Assembly (NCBI GenBank): GCA_033439295.1
Contig: JAVTLE010000021.1
Coordinates: 3,224,009 to 3,288,008 of the forward strand
Reading direction: 5' to 3'
DNA: 64,000 nucleotides
DNA from: Deuterostichococcus epilithicus
Taxonomy: Eukaryota; Chlorophyta; Trebouxiophyceae; Prasiolales; Stichococcaceae
Below, piece after piece: positions 23,444-36,622 of the stretch. The position numbers and the translations under genes were made by a program. Position 1 is the stretch's first letter; each line of letters opens with the position of its first letter. The notes beneath the pieces were generated by a model. It saw only the letters and a program-made list of their open reading frames with translations, ran no database searches and was not told where the DNA came from.

Positions 23444-26400
23444 TCAAACATGCATCAGGCAGTACAGGTGGTCGTCCCGGCAGCCGACCACCACAAGGTC
23501 GCCAAAGGCCGTGGGCATGCTGAAGACTTCCGCAGGCAGCGTCACGGCCGCAAGGTCCGAGCAGCAAGGCCCGGACGCCGGCCCCTGAGCTGCCGTCCCA
23601 CCACAGGGGCGACCTGAGTCGCCGCTGCCGCGGCCGGCGTCCCGCTGGTCCGCAGCGGTTGGTGCCGCCACCGCTGGTGCCGCAGTCCTTTGGTCGCTGC
23701 CGGCAGGCACTAAGCCCTTGCATCGGTGACCGCCTGCGCCAGGCACCTTCACAATGCCAGCCGCCCCTGGGCCTGCAGCCCAGGTCATCTGCCATTCAGA
23801 GGCGGACGGCGCATCTCGCCACCCCGCGACTGCAGGCTTGGCCATCGGCGGCGGCGCCGCCGCCGTGGNNNTNGNNNNNNCTGAGGCCGCGCCGCCGCCG
23901 CCGCCGCTGCCACCGCTGCCGCCTCCGCCACCGCTGCCGCCGCTGCTGTAGACCGTGTGCGACCAAAGCACGGCGCCGCAGCGCAGGCACAGGCCGTGCA
24001 GCCGCCCCGCCTGATCTGCCGCGACCACCGTGCTCGCCTCATTGACACCTCCGGTGTGAGGCAAGCTCGCGGGCGGCAGGCCAGCGGCGTCGCCACCGCT
24101 GCCGCCGAGCTGTGCGGCGGCGGGCGGCAGTTCTGGAGGCGGCAGCATGCTGAGCGGCGTGAAGACGGGTGCTCCAATGTCCGTTCGCCACAGCGACGTG
24201 CCTGCCGGTAGGGATTAGGGAGCAGATGTCATCATGGGTCATGCGCCACTTGAAAGCTTCAAAGGGCACACAAAGAGTGCGATGGGCATTTTGGAGCAGT
24301 CACTTCTACTCGTTGCGCGCCATGGCTACAGGAGTCCCGCTGGCGCACAGGGAGAGGTAGGTGTGACACAGCCAAATCAGCAGGAAGCCCGCAAATTGAA
24401 TCAAATTGAATGCGGCTGCGCACCATGAGAAGCAGCACGAGGGGCTAGATCAGTTCGCTGTGTCATACAGGCAAGGGTCTCGGCATAGGATCGGCGTACC
24501 CGATTCAGAGAGCGCCTCCACATGGCCAGACACCAGACCGTAGCACACAACGCCCGAAGCAGCGTCCACCACCGGCCGCCCAAAGACTGGCGCGGCAGCG
24601 GCGTGCCGCCAGGCAATGCGGCAGGCCAAATCTGGTGTGCCGCTGCCGTCGCCTGTGCAGCTGCCGCCGTCAGAATTCATCGCGCTGGCGGGGCTGCTGC
24701 CGCTGCCGTGGCCGCCGTAGCGAGGAGTGGCCACTGCTGATGACGCCTTTTGCCGCTTAGTGGGCGGCGCGCTGCCCTCGTCCTGGGCGCTGGCAGGAGT
24801 GGTGCCTGCTGGAAGCTGGAAGCAGGTGACGCTGCCGTCCAGGCATGCGACGTAGGCGGCGCTCCGGCCGGCGTCGAATGCCACAGCGGCTGATGCGGCT
24901 GCCGGCAGCTCGCAGCTCCAGACAGTGTGACCTGCGCCAGCAGTGTTGTACGAATGAACAGAGCATGCGGGCACAAGATATGGCAGAGCGGTGTCCAGCA
25001 GCTGCCTTTAGACTGCGTCATTGTTCTTGATCGCTTTCAACAGCGCCGGGAGGCACCCAGCGTCTGCCTTTCCAAACCACTGCAGACTATGCTCGGTTGC
25101 TGGTGGCATCCTACACACTAAAACCTAAACCTTCAGGCTCACCTAGCGGCTCACACACTACCAGGCGGCGGCCGTGACATAGCAGCCATACACGGCCGCG
25201 CCAGGGGTCCACTGCCGGCGGCGCCCGGATGTCGCCCCCGGCGGCACATGAGCCGGCGTGGCCGCCATCGACAGCCGACAGAAAGTACAGGCGGCCATCT
25301 CCGCACGCAACCGCCAGGTGCCTGGGAGAGCAAGGTGTGCAGCAATCACAAGACAGCCAGGATCTTTGCATTGCATTCCATTCCATCTATTAGTGACGAC
25401 ATTCTCAAGACAACCACCACGAATGGCACATTCGCTGGTGCTGCTGGCAATGCCTTTAAATTTCACAACCAGGAGCGCTGATCCTAATGCACTGCACTGG
25501 TGCACTGCTGAGCGCAGCCGAGGTCACGTACAAGCCCGGACTGAGCATCACTCTGCCATGAGCACCAAGACTGGCAGATGGCAGCTGCCATCGTTTTCTC
25601 AGGTTTGCAGGCACACCGGAGGTCGGGCAGCAGCACCAGGCCCGCATCACAGCGGCTTGGCAACGTCGCACGCCACGCAGCGGCGCCGGCGCGGCCATCG
25701 ATGCCGACCACTTCGCCACCATGCGAGCACGCAAATACCCACCAGGCGCCTGCGGCATCAAGGAAGATCATGCTTTTTGGCATGCCAGGGCGAATAGTCT
25801 GCACATGGACCTGGCAGCAGGGTTATGGCAGGACCAGGGGTTTGTGCGGTGCTATGTGCCTTTTGACAACAGGTCTGCAGCTCAAGGGTTGTAGTTTGTA
25901 CTGCTGTCTACGCAGGCACGGTCGTGTTGCCAGCAAGCTCATGTGCAATCAAGGTCCACCTGCAGCATTGCCGGCCACCGCCATGGGTGTCGCAACAACA
26001 GCAGGCGCCGCGTCGACGCAGTCCTGCAGCCGAGTGCGCCACCGGCACTCCAGGGTCCCTGCCGCCGGTCTGCCGCCGCCGCAGCCGCCGCCGCCGCTCA
26101 TGTGATTGCTGCCGCTGCTGCTGAAGGTTGCGGCAGCATGGGCAGCTGGCGCTACAGCCGCCACTGGTTGGCGCAGGGACTCTGTGCCGCTTGCCGCCAA
26201 TCCGGCCGGAGTGGCTGCCGCCCACTGCCGCCTGGGCATGCTGGATGGGACACATAATCCTTCGAGCGCTTCAGGACTCTGCCGCCGCACAACCCTGGTC
26301 GCCTCGCCCTGCTGCAGCAGCCACAGCTCGGGTTCCGAGCATGCGTGTGGGTGCGCGGGGAAAGGCACCACCGCCGCGGCTGCGGCGAGGCTGCTGCTGT

Positions 26401-29400
26401 CCGGCAGGCGCAGCGGCGACAGCGGCGGCAGGCTCTGCTGCGGGCGCGCTTGCGGAGCCTCCTTGGCACTAGGTGCCTGCTGCAGCCCTGCAAGCGTGGG
26501 GTTCAGTCATAACGGCAATCAAGTGCGCCTTGATGGCTGAAGTTCGAGGTTGCATATGAGCCATGCGAGCCGGGAAGAAGTTTAGCTGCTAGGCAGCTGG
26601 TGTCAGGCAGGAGTATGCTGGTGGTGCCCACACTCGGATGACACTCAGGTGACTTACGGAAGAGGCAGGAAACATCTCAGGCAGGAACAGGACTCAAAAG
26701 CCGTTTACACCTGCAAGGTAGCGGGCCAGACAGCGTGCCGTGGGGAAGGCAGGCAGCAGTGCCGGGTCGATGCTGAGCGCATTGGCCGCAGCCGCCGCCG
26801 ACAGCGAGTCACCGCCCGCCGCAAAAAAGTCAGAGCCCGGCTCCAGCCGCGGCGCCTGCAGCGCCACCGCGAACGCAGCCATGACGCGCGACTCCCAGCC
26901 GCCGCCGCCGCCGTTGCCGCCGCCTCTGCCGCTGGCGGCTCCTGTCGCACATGCATGGTGCGAGCAGGAGCTCAGGCCAAGCTCTACGAGGGAATTGGTG
27001 GGTCGCGATCGGAGCTCGGGCTTCATGGTGGAAGCAGGGTTATCCTTCCAATGCTGCGCCCCAGCAAGAGACCCGATCGAGTTCTGCAGCGTCTCACTCG
27101 ACTCCCTGTGACGACGAGCCTCGAGGGGTGTTGATAGGACACCTGCTCCATGTGCCGCTGTCCAGTCGGGCTCGAGCAGCGCGCCGCGGTCCACTTTGCC
27201 TGCGGCCAATCGCGGCAGCGGCGATGGCAGCACCACCACCGCCGCCGGCACCGCGGCCGGCGCCAGCTCGGATCGACAATGCGCCACAAGCGCTGCCTGT
27301 GACGTGCAGGAGCAGCATGTGTGGGCATGCACATCAGGGGATCGAAACATGAGGGTGTCCTGTATGGCCTCTGTGAAGTCTTAGGCCGCCTGACCTCCGA
27401 CAGGAAGGAGGCAGACCTCAGGAGCTCGTGCCGGAGCAGCTGGCAGGTGCGCAGGTAGCGTGTGTCGTCCCAGGACAGGACGGCTCCTGCTGCTGCAGAT
27501 ATCTGTGTTTGGAAGCACTTTGCACACCTGCAGCTGCACGACAGCGGCGCTGCTGCGGTGCAGGCCGCCAGGCTCCGCCGCCGCCGCCGCCGCTGCCGCA
27601 ATCGCAGCCGCAGATGCCTGATGTGTTGGCTCGACGTAGGCGGCCAGCCGGTGACCCGCTGGCGTCGGCCATGCCTTTACAACGGCGGCGGCCACTCCAG
27701 GATGGCCACTCAACACCGCCTCCACCTCTGCCAAGTCCACACGCATGCCTGTGTCCAGGGGGAGGGAGAAGAGGGTCAGACTTGAGGGAAAGGATTCGCT
27801 TCAGAGCTGGCCTGTGATTCGCTGCCCAGCACAGAGGCCAGCATGAGATCGTCAGTGGGGTTTTGAAGCCAGCCAGCCAGCCTGCGGCGCCCTTTCCAAA
27901 CCCGTTTCCTGATCCAAAACACATTAGTCGCAAAGCCTGCGCCCACCTCGGATCTTGACCTGCAGGTCGCAGCGGCCGGCGAGGTGGAGCATCCCGCCTC
28001 TGGCATCCACAAAGCCCAGGTCGCCGGTGCGGAAGAAGCGCACGCCGCAGCCGCCTGCGGCGGCATCGCTCCTGTGCGCCCCCTGAAGGGAAATGAGATA
28101 TGCCGCTGCGCCGTCGCCCCACAGCAGCGCGGGCGCCGCCGCAGCGGCNCCCNAGCNCNCNNCGGCGACCGCGTCGCCACGAAGGGGCCATCCAGAAGCT
28201 TGGCGCGAGGGGCCGCCGCTGCCGCGCGCCGCTGCGGGCCCGTCCCCACAGCCCGCAGAGGTGCTGCCATCCAGGCACGCTGACAGGAGCCGCGCTGCAG
28301 GCACGGTGACGAACCGATCTGCGGCTGCTGCTGGCGGGCTGCCGTGGTAGCCTGCGGCGACGCCCGGGCCCGCCACCCACACCTCGCCCACCTCGCCGGT
28401 CGCTGCAAGGGGCGGCCATGGGGCGCCGGTGCCGCCGGCGCTGCTGCCAGCAGCTGTGCTGCAGCCGGCTGCCGCCACTTCCGGCGCCGCTGGCGGAGAC
28501 AACGCCTTGCTGCCGCCGCCCTGATCAGCCTGGCTGTTTGCTGGCCCGACACCGCGAATGATGGCCACGACGGTGTTCTGAATGGGCTCCCCGACCGGCA
28601 CAGTGACGTTGCGGTCGGTTCTGCCGCCGCTGCCCAGCCCAGCGCCAGCGCCCCCCCTGGAAGCACCTCCAGAAGCCGACATGCCAGTCTTGGTGCCGAC
28701 GGCGGCGGCCACCGCGCCCGCTGCGGGTGGAAGCCTGCCACTGCAGCCTTCGGGCATTGAGCCGCCGGAGGGCGGCAGCGCTGCGCTCAGCGCCGTCACA
28801 TCGCACGCCGTGGCGTCCGCGCCCACCTCGCAGCTGCCGTACAGGTTGAGTAATCGCGCAGCCGGCACCGCGGCTGCCAGCCGCCGTGCCAGCCGCCAAG
28901 TCAGCGGCTCGCCGCTCGACACCACGTGCCGCAGCTGCAGGCCTGCGAGTCGAGACCGCATATGTCGCCCTGGGACGAACGGCAGCAGCTGCAAGGTCTG
29001 TGCACAGGGGAAGCACAGCAGACAGTCCTTGCACGACCTCAGCTGGCAGGCGAGCAAGCGGCAGTGTTTTGCTGGCAGCTGGCTGCTCAAGACAGCTGCA
29101 CCGACCTGGCGTGACTGCGAAGGCTGGCAGCAGCGCCGCCAGCACTGTGGGCACGGCCGTCAGGTGCGTCACGCGGTGGCGGGCCAGCGCACGCGCAAAC
29201 ATCGCTGGGTTGGTCGCCAGAGCATGGCCGAAGGTCACCTGGACGATACAGCGATTGCACGAGTGACACAGCGTAGAACAATACGTCCTCGCTTCGACAT
29301 AAAAAAGCGAAAAGTCTTAGCTTCCTTCTTTCGAAATGCAACCGGGCCGCATGACGAGTACGAGCAACGCACGCCGGGACCGCGCACTGCGCCGGCTGGC

Positions 29401-31273
29401 TCATAATGAAATCAGTGCAGATGCCAGCGCATGTGGCCAGATGGCACAGGAAATTGACGCCTGCACGAACTCTCAAACCCCTGCACTGATCCCCGAAACC
29501 TCGGCGGCAGCGCACCAGCGGAACGCCCGCCAGCAGCGGCGAGAGGAGCTCTGCTGCCGCGTCGACAAACGCCGGCGCCGTGCGCAGCGCCGCCGTGTCT
29601 CCCGGAAGCCAGGGGTGGGCGGCGGCCGCCCAGTCGCAGCGGTTGAGCAGGCCTGCATCGGTGCACGAGGTGGCAGGGCCTTTCATAGCAATTTATTGAA
29701 TAAGTAAAATCAGCCTAGCCCAACTTTGGTTATGCTCGGCTTGTGTGACAACATGCGGGCTGCCGCAAGTGTGTTCCGCATGCAAGTGCACTTCATGCAA
29801 AGGCCGCGAAGCCGTGACCGCTGCCCTGACAGCTGTGAGGCGCCATTGGACACTTGGCGCTGTGACACGAGCAGCAACAAACAGCGCCGGCGCATGCCAG
29901 GAAGGCCGGCGGCGCGCTGGCTGCCACCATGTACCCACAATTTGATGCATCGGAAATGGCCTGGCACCTGCCTGCGAGCCGCAGACGCCCAGCGGCTGGC
30001 CGGTGGATCCCGAAGTGTGCACCAGGTAGCAGAACGGCGGCTGCGGCACGGCGGTCGCGGCAGCGGCGGCTGCCTGCGCGCTGCCGCTGTGCGCCCCGCG
30101 GCTGCCTGTGAAGTTGCCAAGGCACACGTCGTAAACCCCCTCCAGCTTCTGTTGCAGTGCGCGCGCTGCCACGTTTGGTGATCGCAGCCCCAGCCTCCAA
30201 TGCGTGCAACTAAACAGACCGAGCCACTCCCATGGTGCACAAACGTCTGAACTGAACAAAGGTGCCGCGAAGGACAGGCTACGGGTATGCCCCGTCTGTC
30301 ATGCAGCTGCGCTCACCCAGCTTGATAGGAAGCATGCTGTGGCCGTCCAGCGCTGCTGCAGCAGGGTTTTCAACGTCCGGCGTGGCGAAGACGCTAAGCG
30401 GCGCCGCCGCCGTCATCGTCGCCGCGAGGCGGGCCGGCGGCCAGCGCAAGTCCAGCGGCATCCAGGCAGCCCTGAGCACGCACGGAGCAGCTTTCAGTTC
30501 GGATCGCATCATCTTGTACTGCAGTCTGTCATGACGAACCACGTTCCCTTTGACGCAACCATGATAGAACAGTAGCGCAAATTGCAAGATGAGCGTCGCT
30601 CGTGCTCATGCAGATTACGAGTAATGCTTACGCCTCCCGGTTGTGCCTGCACACCAACTGGCCAATCAAGGATATCCAGCAGGTTGCGAGAAGCTCACCC
30701 GGCCGCCACACAGGCCAGCACGGCCACCACATACTCCGGGCTGGGATCCAGGAGGACGCCCACAACATGTGCGCCGCCACCGGCGCACGTTGGCGGCAGC
30801 GGCAGCGGCGACGCTGAAGTCATAGCGTCGGACCGCTGCTGGTCCGCTGCATCAGCAGCGCCGGCGTTGCCGCTGATTGACCCCGCAAGGCTGGCGGCGA
30901 TGCTGTCATGTTCTTTGGAGCCAGCACTGCCATGGAGGCCGCCGCCGTTTGGACTGCCAGCACCTAGCAGTGGCCGGGAGGCTGTGGCTGGCTCCCTGTC
31001 ATGACCTTGTCCGCTCGAGGCGGCGTCAGGATCTGCTAGCCCGATCTGTCTGGCTGCATTTGACACCTGCGGCACACCACAGTTCTTGCAAAGTGAGTCC
31101 GGGAAGTGACCGCGGGGCCTCAGAGCTCACAAACGCATGGCGGACTGCGGCCTGCATACCTCCTCCAGCAGCTCCGCTGCCGAGAGAGATTTGCCTGTCT
31201 CTGCTTCTGTGACGACACGTGCGTCGCCCAGCGCTAGCAGCTGCGCAGCGACGCGAGCCCACAAGTCTGCCAT
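23444..31273 (-). CDS. AASDH: AASDH/ACSF4-like adenylation-carrier-PQQ protein
   Basis: Starts at ATG 31273 (MADLWARVAAQLLALG). The adenylation domain runs to about 27100: PEYVVAVLACVAAG, AAWMPLDLRWPPARLAA, ATP-loop motif YLVHTSGSTGQPLGV, RTAPAFVDAAAELLSPLLAG, LLNLYGSCEVGADATACDV, RFFRTGDLGFVDARGG, GRCDLQVKIRG, RVDLAEVEAVLSGHPGV, and a C-terminal catalytic Lys motif LAAGKVDRGAL. A carrier domain with DFFAAGGDSLSA (about 26810) has the Ser that takes phosphopantetheine. From about 26060 to the stop at 23444 the protein has PQQ/beta-propeller-like repeats (CRWRTRLQDCVDAAPAVV, GHTVWSCELPAAASAAVAF, ending GDLVVVGCRDDHLYCL). This order is that of animal AASDH, which can load beta-alanine onto its own carrier. 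There is no reductase domain as in fungal Lys2. Long Ala/Gly inserts swell the algal protein. Ambiguous bases at 23869-23880 and 28149-28162 fall in GC-rich triplets. Substrate is inferred only by analogy. Confidence 0.87.
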
Positions 31274-31793
31274 TTCCGCTGCAGGTCAGTCAATGGCTGT
31301 CACTCGTGCCATCCAACAGCGATCGCGCAGATACCCCTTCCGTCCCGAGTGCTTCATCAAGCTCTTGATCAGTGCCCTCCGGAACGTGGCGTTGAGGGGG
31401 TGTGTACAAATTGAGGACCGGGATGGATTGCACAGAGCTACCGATCGTCGAGGCAACCCGCAGGACAGGCCAGATGGTCACCAAGCAAAGGTGAGTCGTA
31501 ACATCGTGGTCAACCTACTGCCTGTGGTGGTGGAATAGGACACTGTGTGCAGGACTGTGTGCAGGAGCACAATGTCTAGGTTTGAGTCCTACCTAGATTG
31601 CGTCCCCTGAACTCACTCAAGACACTTGTTCGTGTTGCTTCAGGTGCACCAACCAATGCAGCACGAGATGTGGGCAACCACGGACGCCACAGGTGTTACA
31701 AAGCACTCATATTGCACTGCATTCAGTCTCTACCACCAGCAGCGCCACTGGACGGCCGCTATCAAACCCTTCTCAGTCGGCGGCGCAAGGGCG
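31274..31793. other. Intergenic region between the AASDH-like start and the NUMOD3 gene stop
   Basis: About 520 bp, both genes on the minus strand. It should hold the AASDH-like promoter and the NUMOD3 gene's 3' untranslated region. Nothing else was recognised. Confidence 0.5.
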
Positions 31794-34700
31794 TCAGACA
31801 AGCATGCGTCGCCCTTCCACCCACGCCCACTTCTTCTTCGCAGCTGGCTGTGCCTCGGCGGACGATTCCACCGCGGCGCCTGCTGCCTCAGCTGCCATGG
31901 CAGGCACAGGCTCCGGCTTGACAGCCCCTGCCCCCACCGCAGACCCATTCGAGGGCTCGCCCGCTGGGATACCAGGCGGGAGACCTGCCACCGACTCAGA
32001 CAGTGCCTCCCTGTCAGCAGGCTCTGCGCTGTTTGCCAGAAGTGGCACCACTCGCTGAGGCGCCTCCGTCAGCGGCACCTGCTGCTGCGGTAGCGGCGGC
32101 CCCGAACTGACTCCAGCAGTAGACTCTGCGCACAGCGCGGTTGCTGCAGCGGGTGGGGCGGCGTCGCCGCCGCCCGCCGGCACCCGGCGGCCGTCAATCC
32201 AGGCCCACTTGGCCGATGGCGCCGGCGCTGCCTGCTGTGCCGCCGCAGATGGCGCATCCGCGACGGCAACCTTTGCCGCCGGGACTGCGGCTGTCGCCGG
32301 GTGACGCTGGACGGTTCGCTGCCGTGGCTGGAGACTTGTTGCGTCGACTGTGGCAACGGCAGCGGCGCCTGGTGGGGCGGGTGCTGCCGTGGACGCTGCC
32401 GCAGAGCGCGGCGCGGCCCAGGGCAGCCAAGACGGCGCGTGGGCTGCGGCAATGTTGCCCCCGCCGCCGCTGCTGGCGCCAGTGCCTGCACCCATGGTCC
32501 CGGCGTCGTTTCCGGCTGCTTCCTGACTGCGGGCCGCATCAGAGCCGCTGCGGCTGTCGTGCTGCGGCAGGCGGTCGGCTGACGCAGCGGTCGGGGAGGC
32601 CTCGCCCGCGCCTGCCGCTGCCTGCCGTTGTCGCGGCGGCAGCTGCCGCGCTGGCTGCGGCTCCACGGCAGATGCCTGCTGCTGCTGTTCTGGTCGCTGT
32701 GCCTCCTCCTCGTCTGGCTGCTCCTGCTCCTGCTCTGCCGCCTCGGCGACTGCTGCGGCGGCTGCCTGCAGGCTAGACTCGAGTGCAGCGGCCTGCATCC
32801 GCGCCATGTCCAACACCTGCGCCGCCTCCTGCTGCGCCGCCAGCACAGCCTGTGCCTGCTCCGGCCCGCCCACTGCCTGCAGCAGCACAGCAGGCGCAGC
32901 AGCGTCAACAGGGAGTCTCGATGCGGAAGTTGCAGACCGTGAACGGCTGGAGGGGTCGAGCACTGAGGCGGCCTCCTGCTGCGCCGCCGCCTCCACATCG
33001 CTTGCTGCGCTCCAGCCCGCATACTTGCTGTGCAACATTGCGGCGCGGTGTTTCATAGCCTATTACTGCAATCCGTCGACCCCTGGGCGCGGAAGGTTCA
33101 GAAGCTGTTGCCATTGCTCCGTCAAATCCTGAGGTTTTGAGGTGCTGAGAGGAACTCACCTGGGCACGCAGCTGCGTGAGGGCGAGCTCTGTGTGCGAGA
33201 TGAGCTGCCGCGCGCTGGCCAGCCCGTCAGCCAGGCGCTGGATGTCCTCCGGCAGCGGCGGCGACGGCGCCGATGCACTGCCTCCGNNGCCGCCGCCGCC
33301 AAACCGCAACTGCGGGTTGCGCGGCAGCGGCGCCGCCACGCCGGCGCTGGCGGGCCGCCGCTGTGGCGCCTGCCTGGCGGCGGTGGAAGCCGTGCGGGTG
33401 CGGCGGGCGGGCGGGCGGCGGCGGCCGGGTCGCCGCCTCCTCAGCGCGCCGCTGCATCTCCTCCGGGGAGTAGAAGTGGTCCTGCGGCAAGACGGGCATC
33501 GAAACCTGTTGGGGTTTGCAGCGGCAAACATTCGCTCTGCTTGACACGGCATGTTCAATTTAGCAACGGGTGCCGAAAGTCTGCAAAGTGTCACTGCAGC
33601 AGAACCCGGTCTGCAGAAAAGAGGTTCCGTCAGCGTCCAAACAGAATTGGGTCTCCACCTCAAAGCTGCATGCAAAGGCAGTCCCGCATCATGCATGGGC
33701 TGGGAGAGGAGGGTTGAAGCACTGGTGATACGGCAGGCAGGGGGAAGCGAGCAAGCAGAGACGCACTTGCACTGGGCAATGCACCACCTGAAGTCGGGAC
33801 TGTTCATGCACAACATGCATGACCCTGAAGGATGGGAGGTACAGCTCAGAACATCAAACCTGGGGATTGGTGGCTGGGAAGGAAGCGCAGTGATGCACAT
33901 GCTGTTGCCGTTGCTGCTCGCCATGCAAGGCCACACTGGGGTGCTGGAGACCGGTAAGGGGAGGGTGAAGGGGCATGGACGGTGCACAGCGCCGCACCCG
34001 CCACTTGGCGATGCGTGCCGCCTGGTACTGGGGGCTGTTCATGGCCGACTGCACCTTGCCGCGGTACTCGGGGTCCTCCCACTTGCGGCGCACCGCCTCG
34101 GCAATGCGGGCCTTGTGCTCCGCCGACAGCGGGCGGCGGGTGCCGGGCCCGGTGGCAACGGCGCGCCCTGCGGCGGGCTTGCGCGGCGTCCTGGTCGGCG
34201 CGTCTGCGGCAGGGGGGTTTGGGGTTCAGGGGTGCAGAAGCTCGGGCGCATGGGTTGCATGCTTTGGTGAACACGCCGCACGGGGAGCCCGGACCAAGGC
34301 CCTCTCCACAGGCGCGGCGCTGGTCGGACGGCAGTCAGTGATGCTGATGGCGCACTGTGGACGCAGCCTGACAGGCGCAGTGGCGATGCAGATGGTGCCT
34401 GTGCGGTTGCATGCGCTAGCTGGCGCCCAGCCCCACAGCCCTTGGCGCCCGACTGAGGGATGCCGCCCTGTCGGCGGCGTGGCTGCTTGAAGTGAGCTTT
34501 GGGTGAGCACAGTGAGCACTGCAGGAGCTGATTCGTGTTGTCCGTCGGATTCCCACCCGAGTCTGACCCAGCAGACAGGCGCGCTGCCCCGGGCTTGCGC
34601 CCCCGCGGCGCCTTCTCCTTTTGCGGCTTTGGCTGCAGCAGACGAGAACCACCGCTTGTTTACTTTCCATTGGTTCTCAACACGTTTGCGGGTGTCACTG

Positions 34701-36622
34701 CGGCCGGCCAGCTTCCAGGTTGTAATGTGTGTGCATTTTGACATGACATGCATCGCGTTCACTCCACGTTTCATCAGGCGCCGCCAAACCGCCGAGGCGG
34801 GCAGTGGGCCGGCGGCTTCAGACCTCTGCCGAACTCGACTGCTGCAGTGCAGAGTGTTATGTGCCAGGCGCAGGAGGGCAGTCGCTTAGGAGGGCGAATC
34901 ATATTGACAGTAAGAACTCTGTAGATAGGATTAGTCTCCCACCGGCTTGGGCGGCAGGTGCTGGCGGCCCTCGGTGCACAGGACCTTGGCGCGCACCTCT
35001 GGCCGCTGCATTGCCACCTTAGTCGCCTTGGAGATGTTTGCCCGCCACTCTGTAAGCACCACAAAGAATGCTTTTTTGGATTGTCTCTTCGACTAGGGCG
35101 CTGGGGTTGAATGGCCCAGCCAGCCTGGGGAGCAGCCAGCCGCACAGGAGTGGCACAAAAGGCCACCCCCATCGCATCACCGCTTTGGGGCAGCCCGTGT
35201 GTTGGCTGGCAGACTCAACCGCGCGGTCAGCGCGGCGTGCGGATCCTTGGGTGTGCGGACTCGGGCATGGCAACAAGTGTCCTTCGAGCGGCTGCAGCTG
35301 CAGCCAAGGCACTGAAGGCAACACCAGGTGTACAGACAGGAAACATAAACCATGAACTACAAAGCGGAAGCACGAGTCACCTGGGCTGTGCTTCTTGCCC
35401 TTGTTCCAGGCGGCGCGCCCCTTTGCGGCCTCCGAGATGCGCTTTCGGCGCTGGATCTCCGCATCTGACAGCCCCAGCTTGGCCAGCCGCACCTCGATCG
35501 GCGCCTTGGGCTGCAAACCATCACCAGCCTCGGCATGGGAAGAAAGAAACGAGGAGTCGGAAAGACACTGCGAATGGGACTGCGACACTGCCAGCAGCCC
35601 ACGCTGTCTACCACTTCCGATGACATACCATGACACACGAGCCAAGCACGAGCATTGACACCACAGCATGACGCAACCGTCTGGGTCATCAAAAATGCTG
35701 CTGTGGTGCATGCAGCATCTAGGCTGCACTGGCTCACAGAAGCATCCACCAGGCAGGACCGCCGAATACACGCGTGGCATCTTGGTTATGTGCGGAAACA
35801 AGCAAGTAAAATCAAGGTGCAGGCGCACACCTCGCCGAGGCCCTTGTTCCAGGGAGCCCGCCCGCGGTTGCCGTCGCCAATGCGCCCGCGGCGTGCCTTC
35901 TCCTCTTCTGAGAGGCTGGGGTCTGTCTCGTAATGCGAGCGACGCCGTTGCGCCGCGTGCTCACGGGCCTCCCGCAGCTCCTTCTCAGCGTCAGCATTGC
36001 CGCTGTCGCTGTCGCCGAAGGCATGCAAGCTGCTGAGCTCGGCTGTTGCCAGGTCCGTTGCGGGGCCGGCCCCCAGACTGTCGCGGTCGCTGGCCGCCGC
36101 GGCCGTCTGCTGCGGTGCGGAGTCCTGTGCGGCGCCGCCGTCGCGCATCCACGACTGCTGCGAGGCGCTGGCCCCCGTTTGTTGCTGCTGCCGCTGCTGC
36201 TGCTGCCGCCAGACGGCTGCTGCAGCGGATGCGGTGTCCACCTGCGACCACTGCAGGTCTAGGCTGCTGCTCACTGACCGCGGAGGCTGCTCCTCGGCCC
36301 CCTGCCAGTCACCACTGCCTGACTGCAAAGGCGACCTCTGCAGTGCACGTTCCACAGTGCCAGCACATGTGGCCGCAATCGGGCGCCTGCCCTGGCAGAT
36401 GACGACGACTGGGCGCGGCCCGCGCGCTGGCAGCGGGCTGCTGGCGGGACACGTCTGTGGCCATGCTGAAGGCCTCGCAACTGGCACGCGGTGTCGCGGC
36501 CCGCATGTGCAGGGCGAGCGGTGCTGCATCAGCGAGAAAGACTCCCGCATGCGCAGCGCAGGTCCTGCGGCTGACAGCCACGGCATTGCGGCTGCAACGC
36601 AATGGTGTAGAACTGCCGACAC
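31794..36622 (-). CDS. NUMOD3-repeat protein with plastid-like leader and low-complexity C-terminus
   Basis: Exon 1 (36622-35831) has a basic, acid-poor N-terminus, then Gln/Ala-rich sequence, then a first NUMOD3-like repeat: SLSEEEKARRGRIGDGNRG followed by RAPWNKGLGE. Exon 35510-35381 has a second, LGLSDAEIQRRKRISEAAKG followed by RAAWNKGKKHSP. Exon 35049-34943 reads WRANISKATKVAMQRPEVR and an exon near 34130-34010 reads AVRRKWEDPEYRGKVQSAM, both fitting the helical part of the repeat. Later exons include PVLPQDHFYSPEEMQRRAEE and LPEDIQRLADGLASARQLIS (helical), then a 300-residue Ala/Gln-rich tail with two copies of a WAWxxGRR motif, KWAWIDGRRV and KWAWVEGRRM, the second just before the stop. 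NUMOD3 modules are DNA-binding segments of homing endonucleases, reused in plant proteins of unclear role. No nuclease motif is visible. Two ambiguous bases lie at 33287-33288. Confidence 0.75.
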
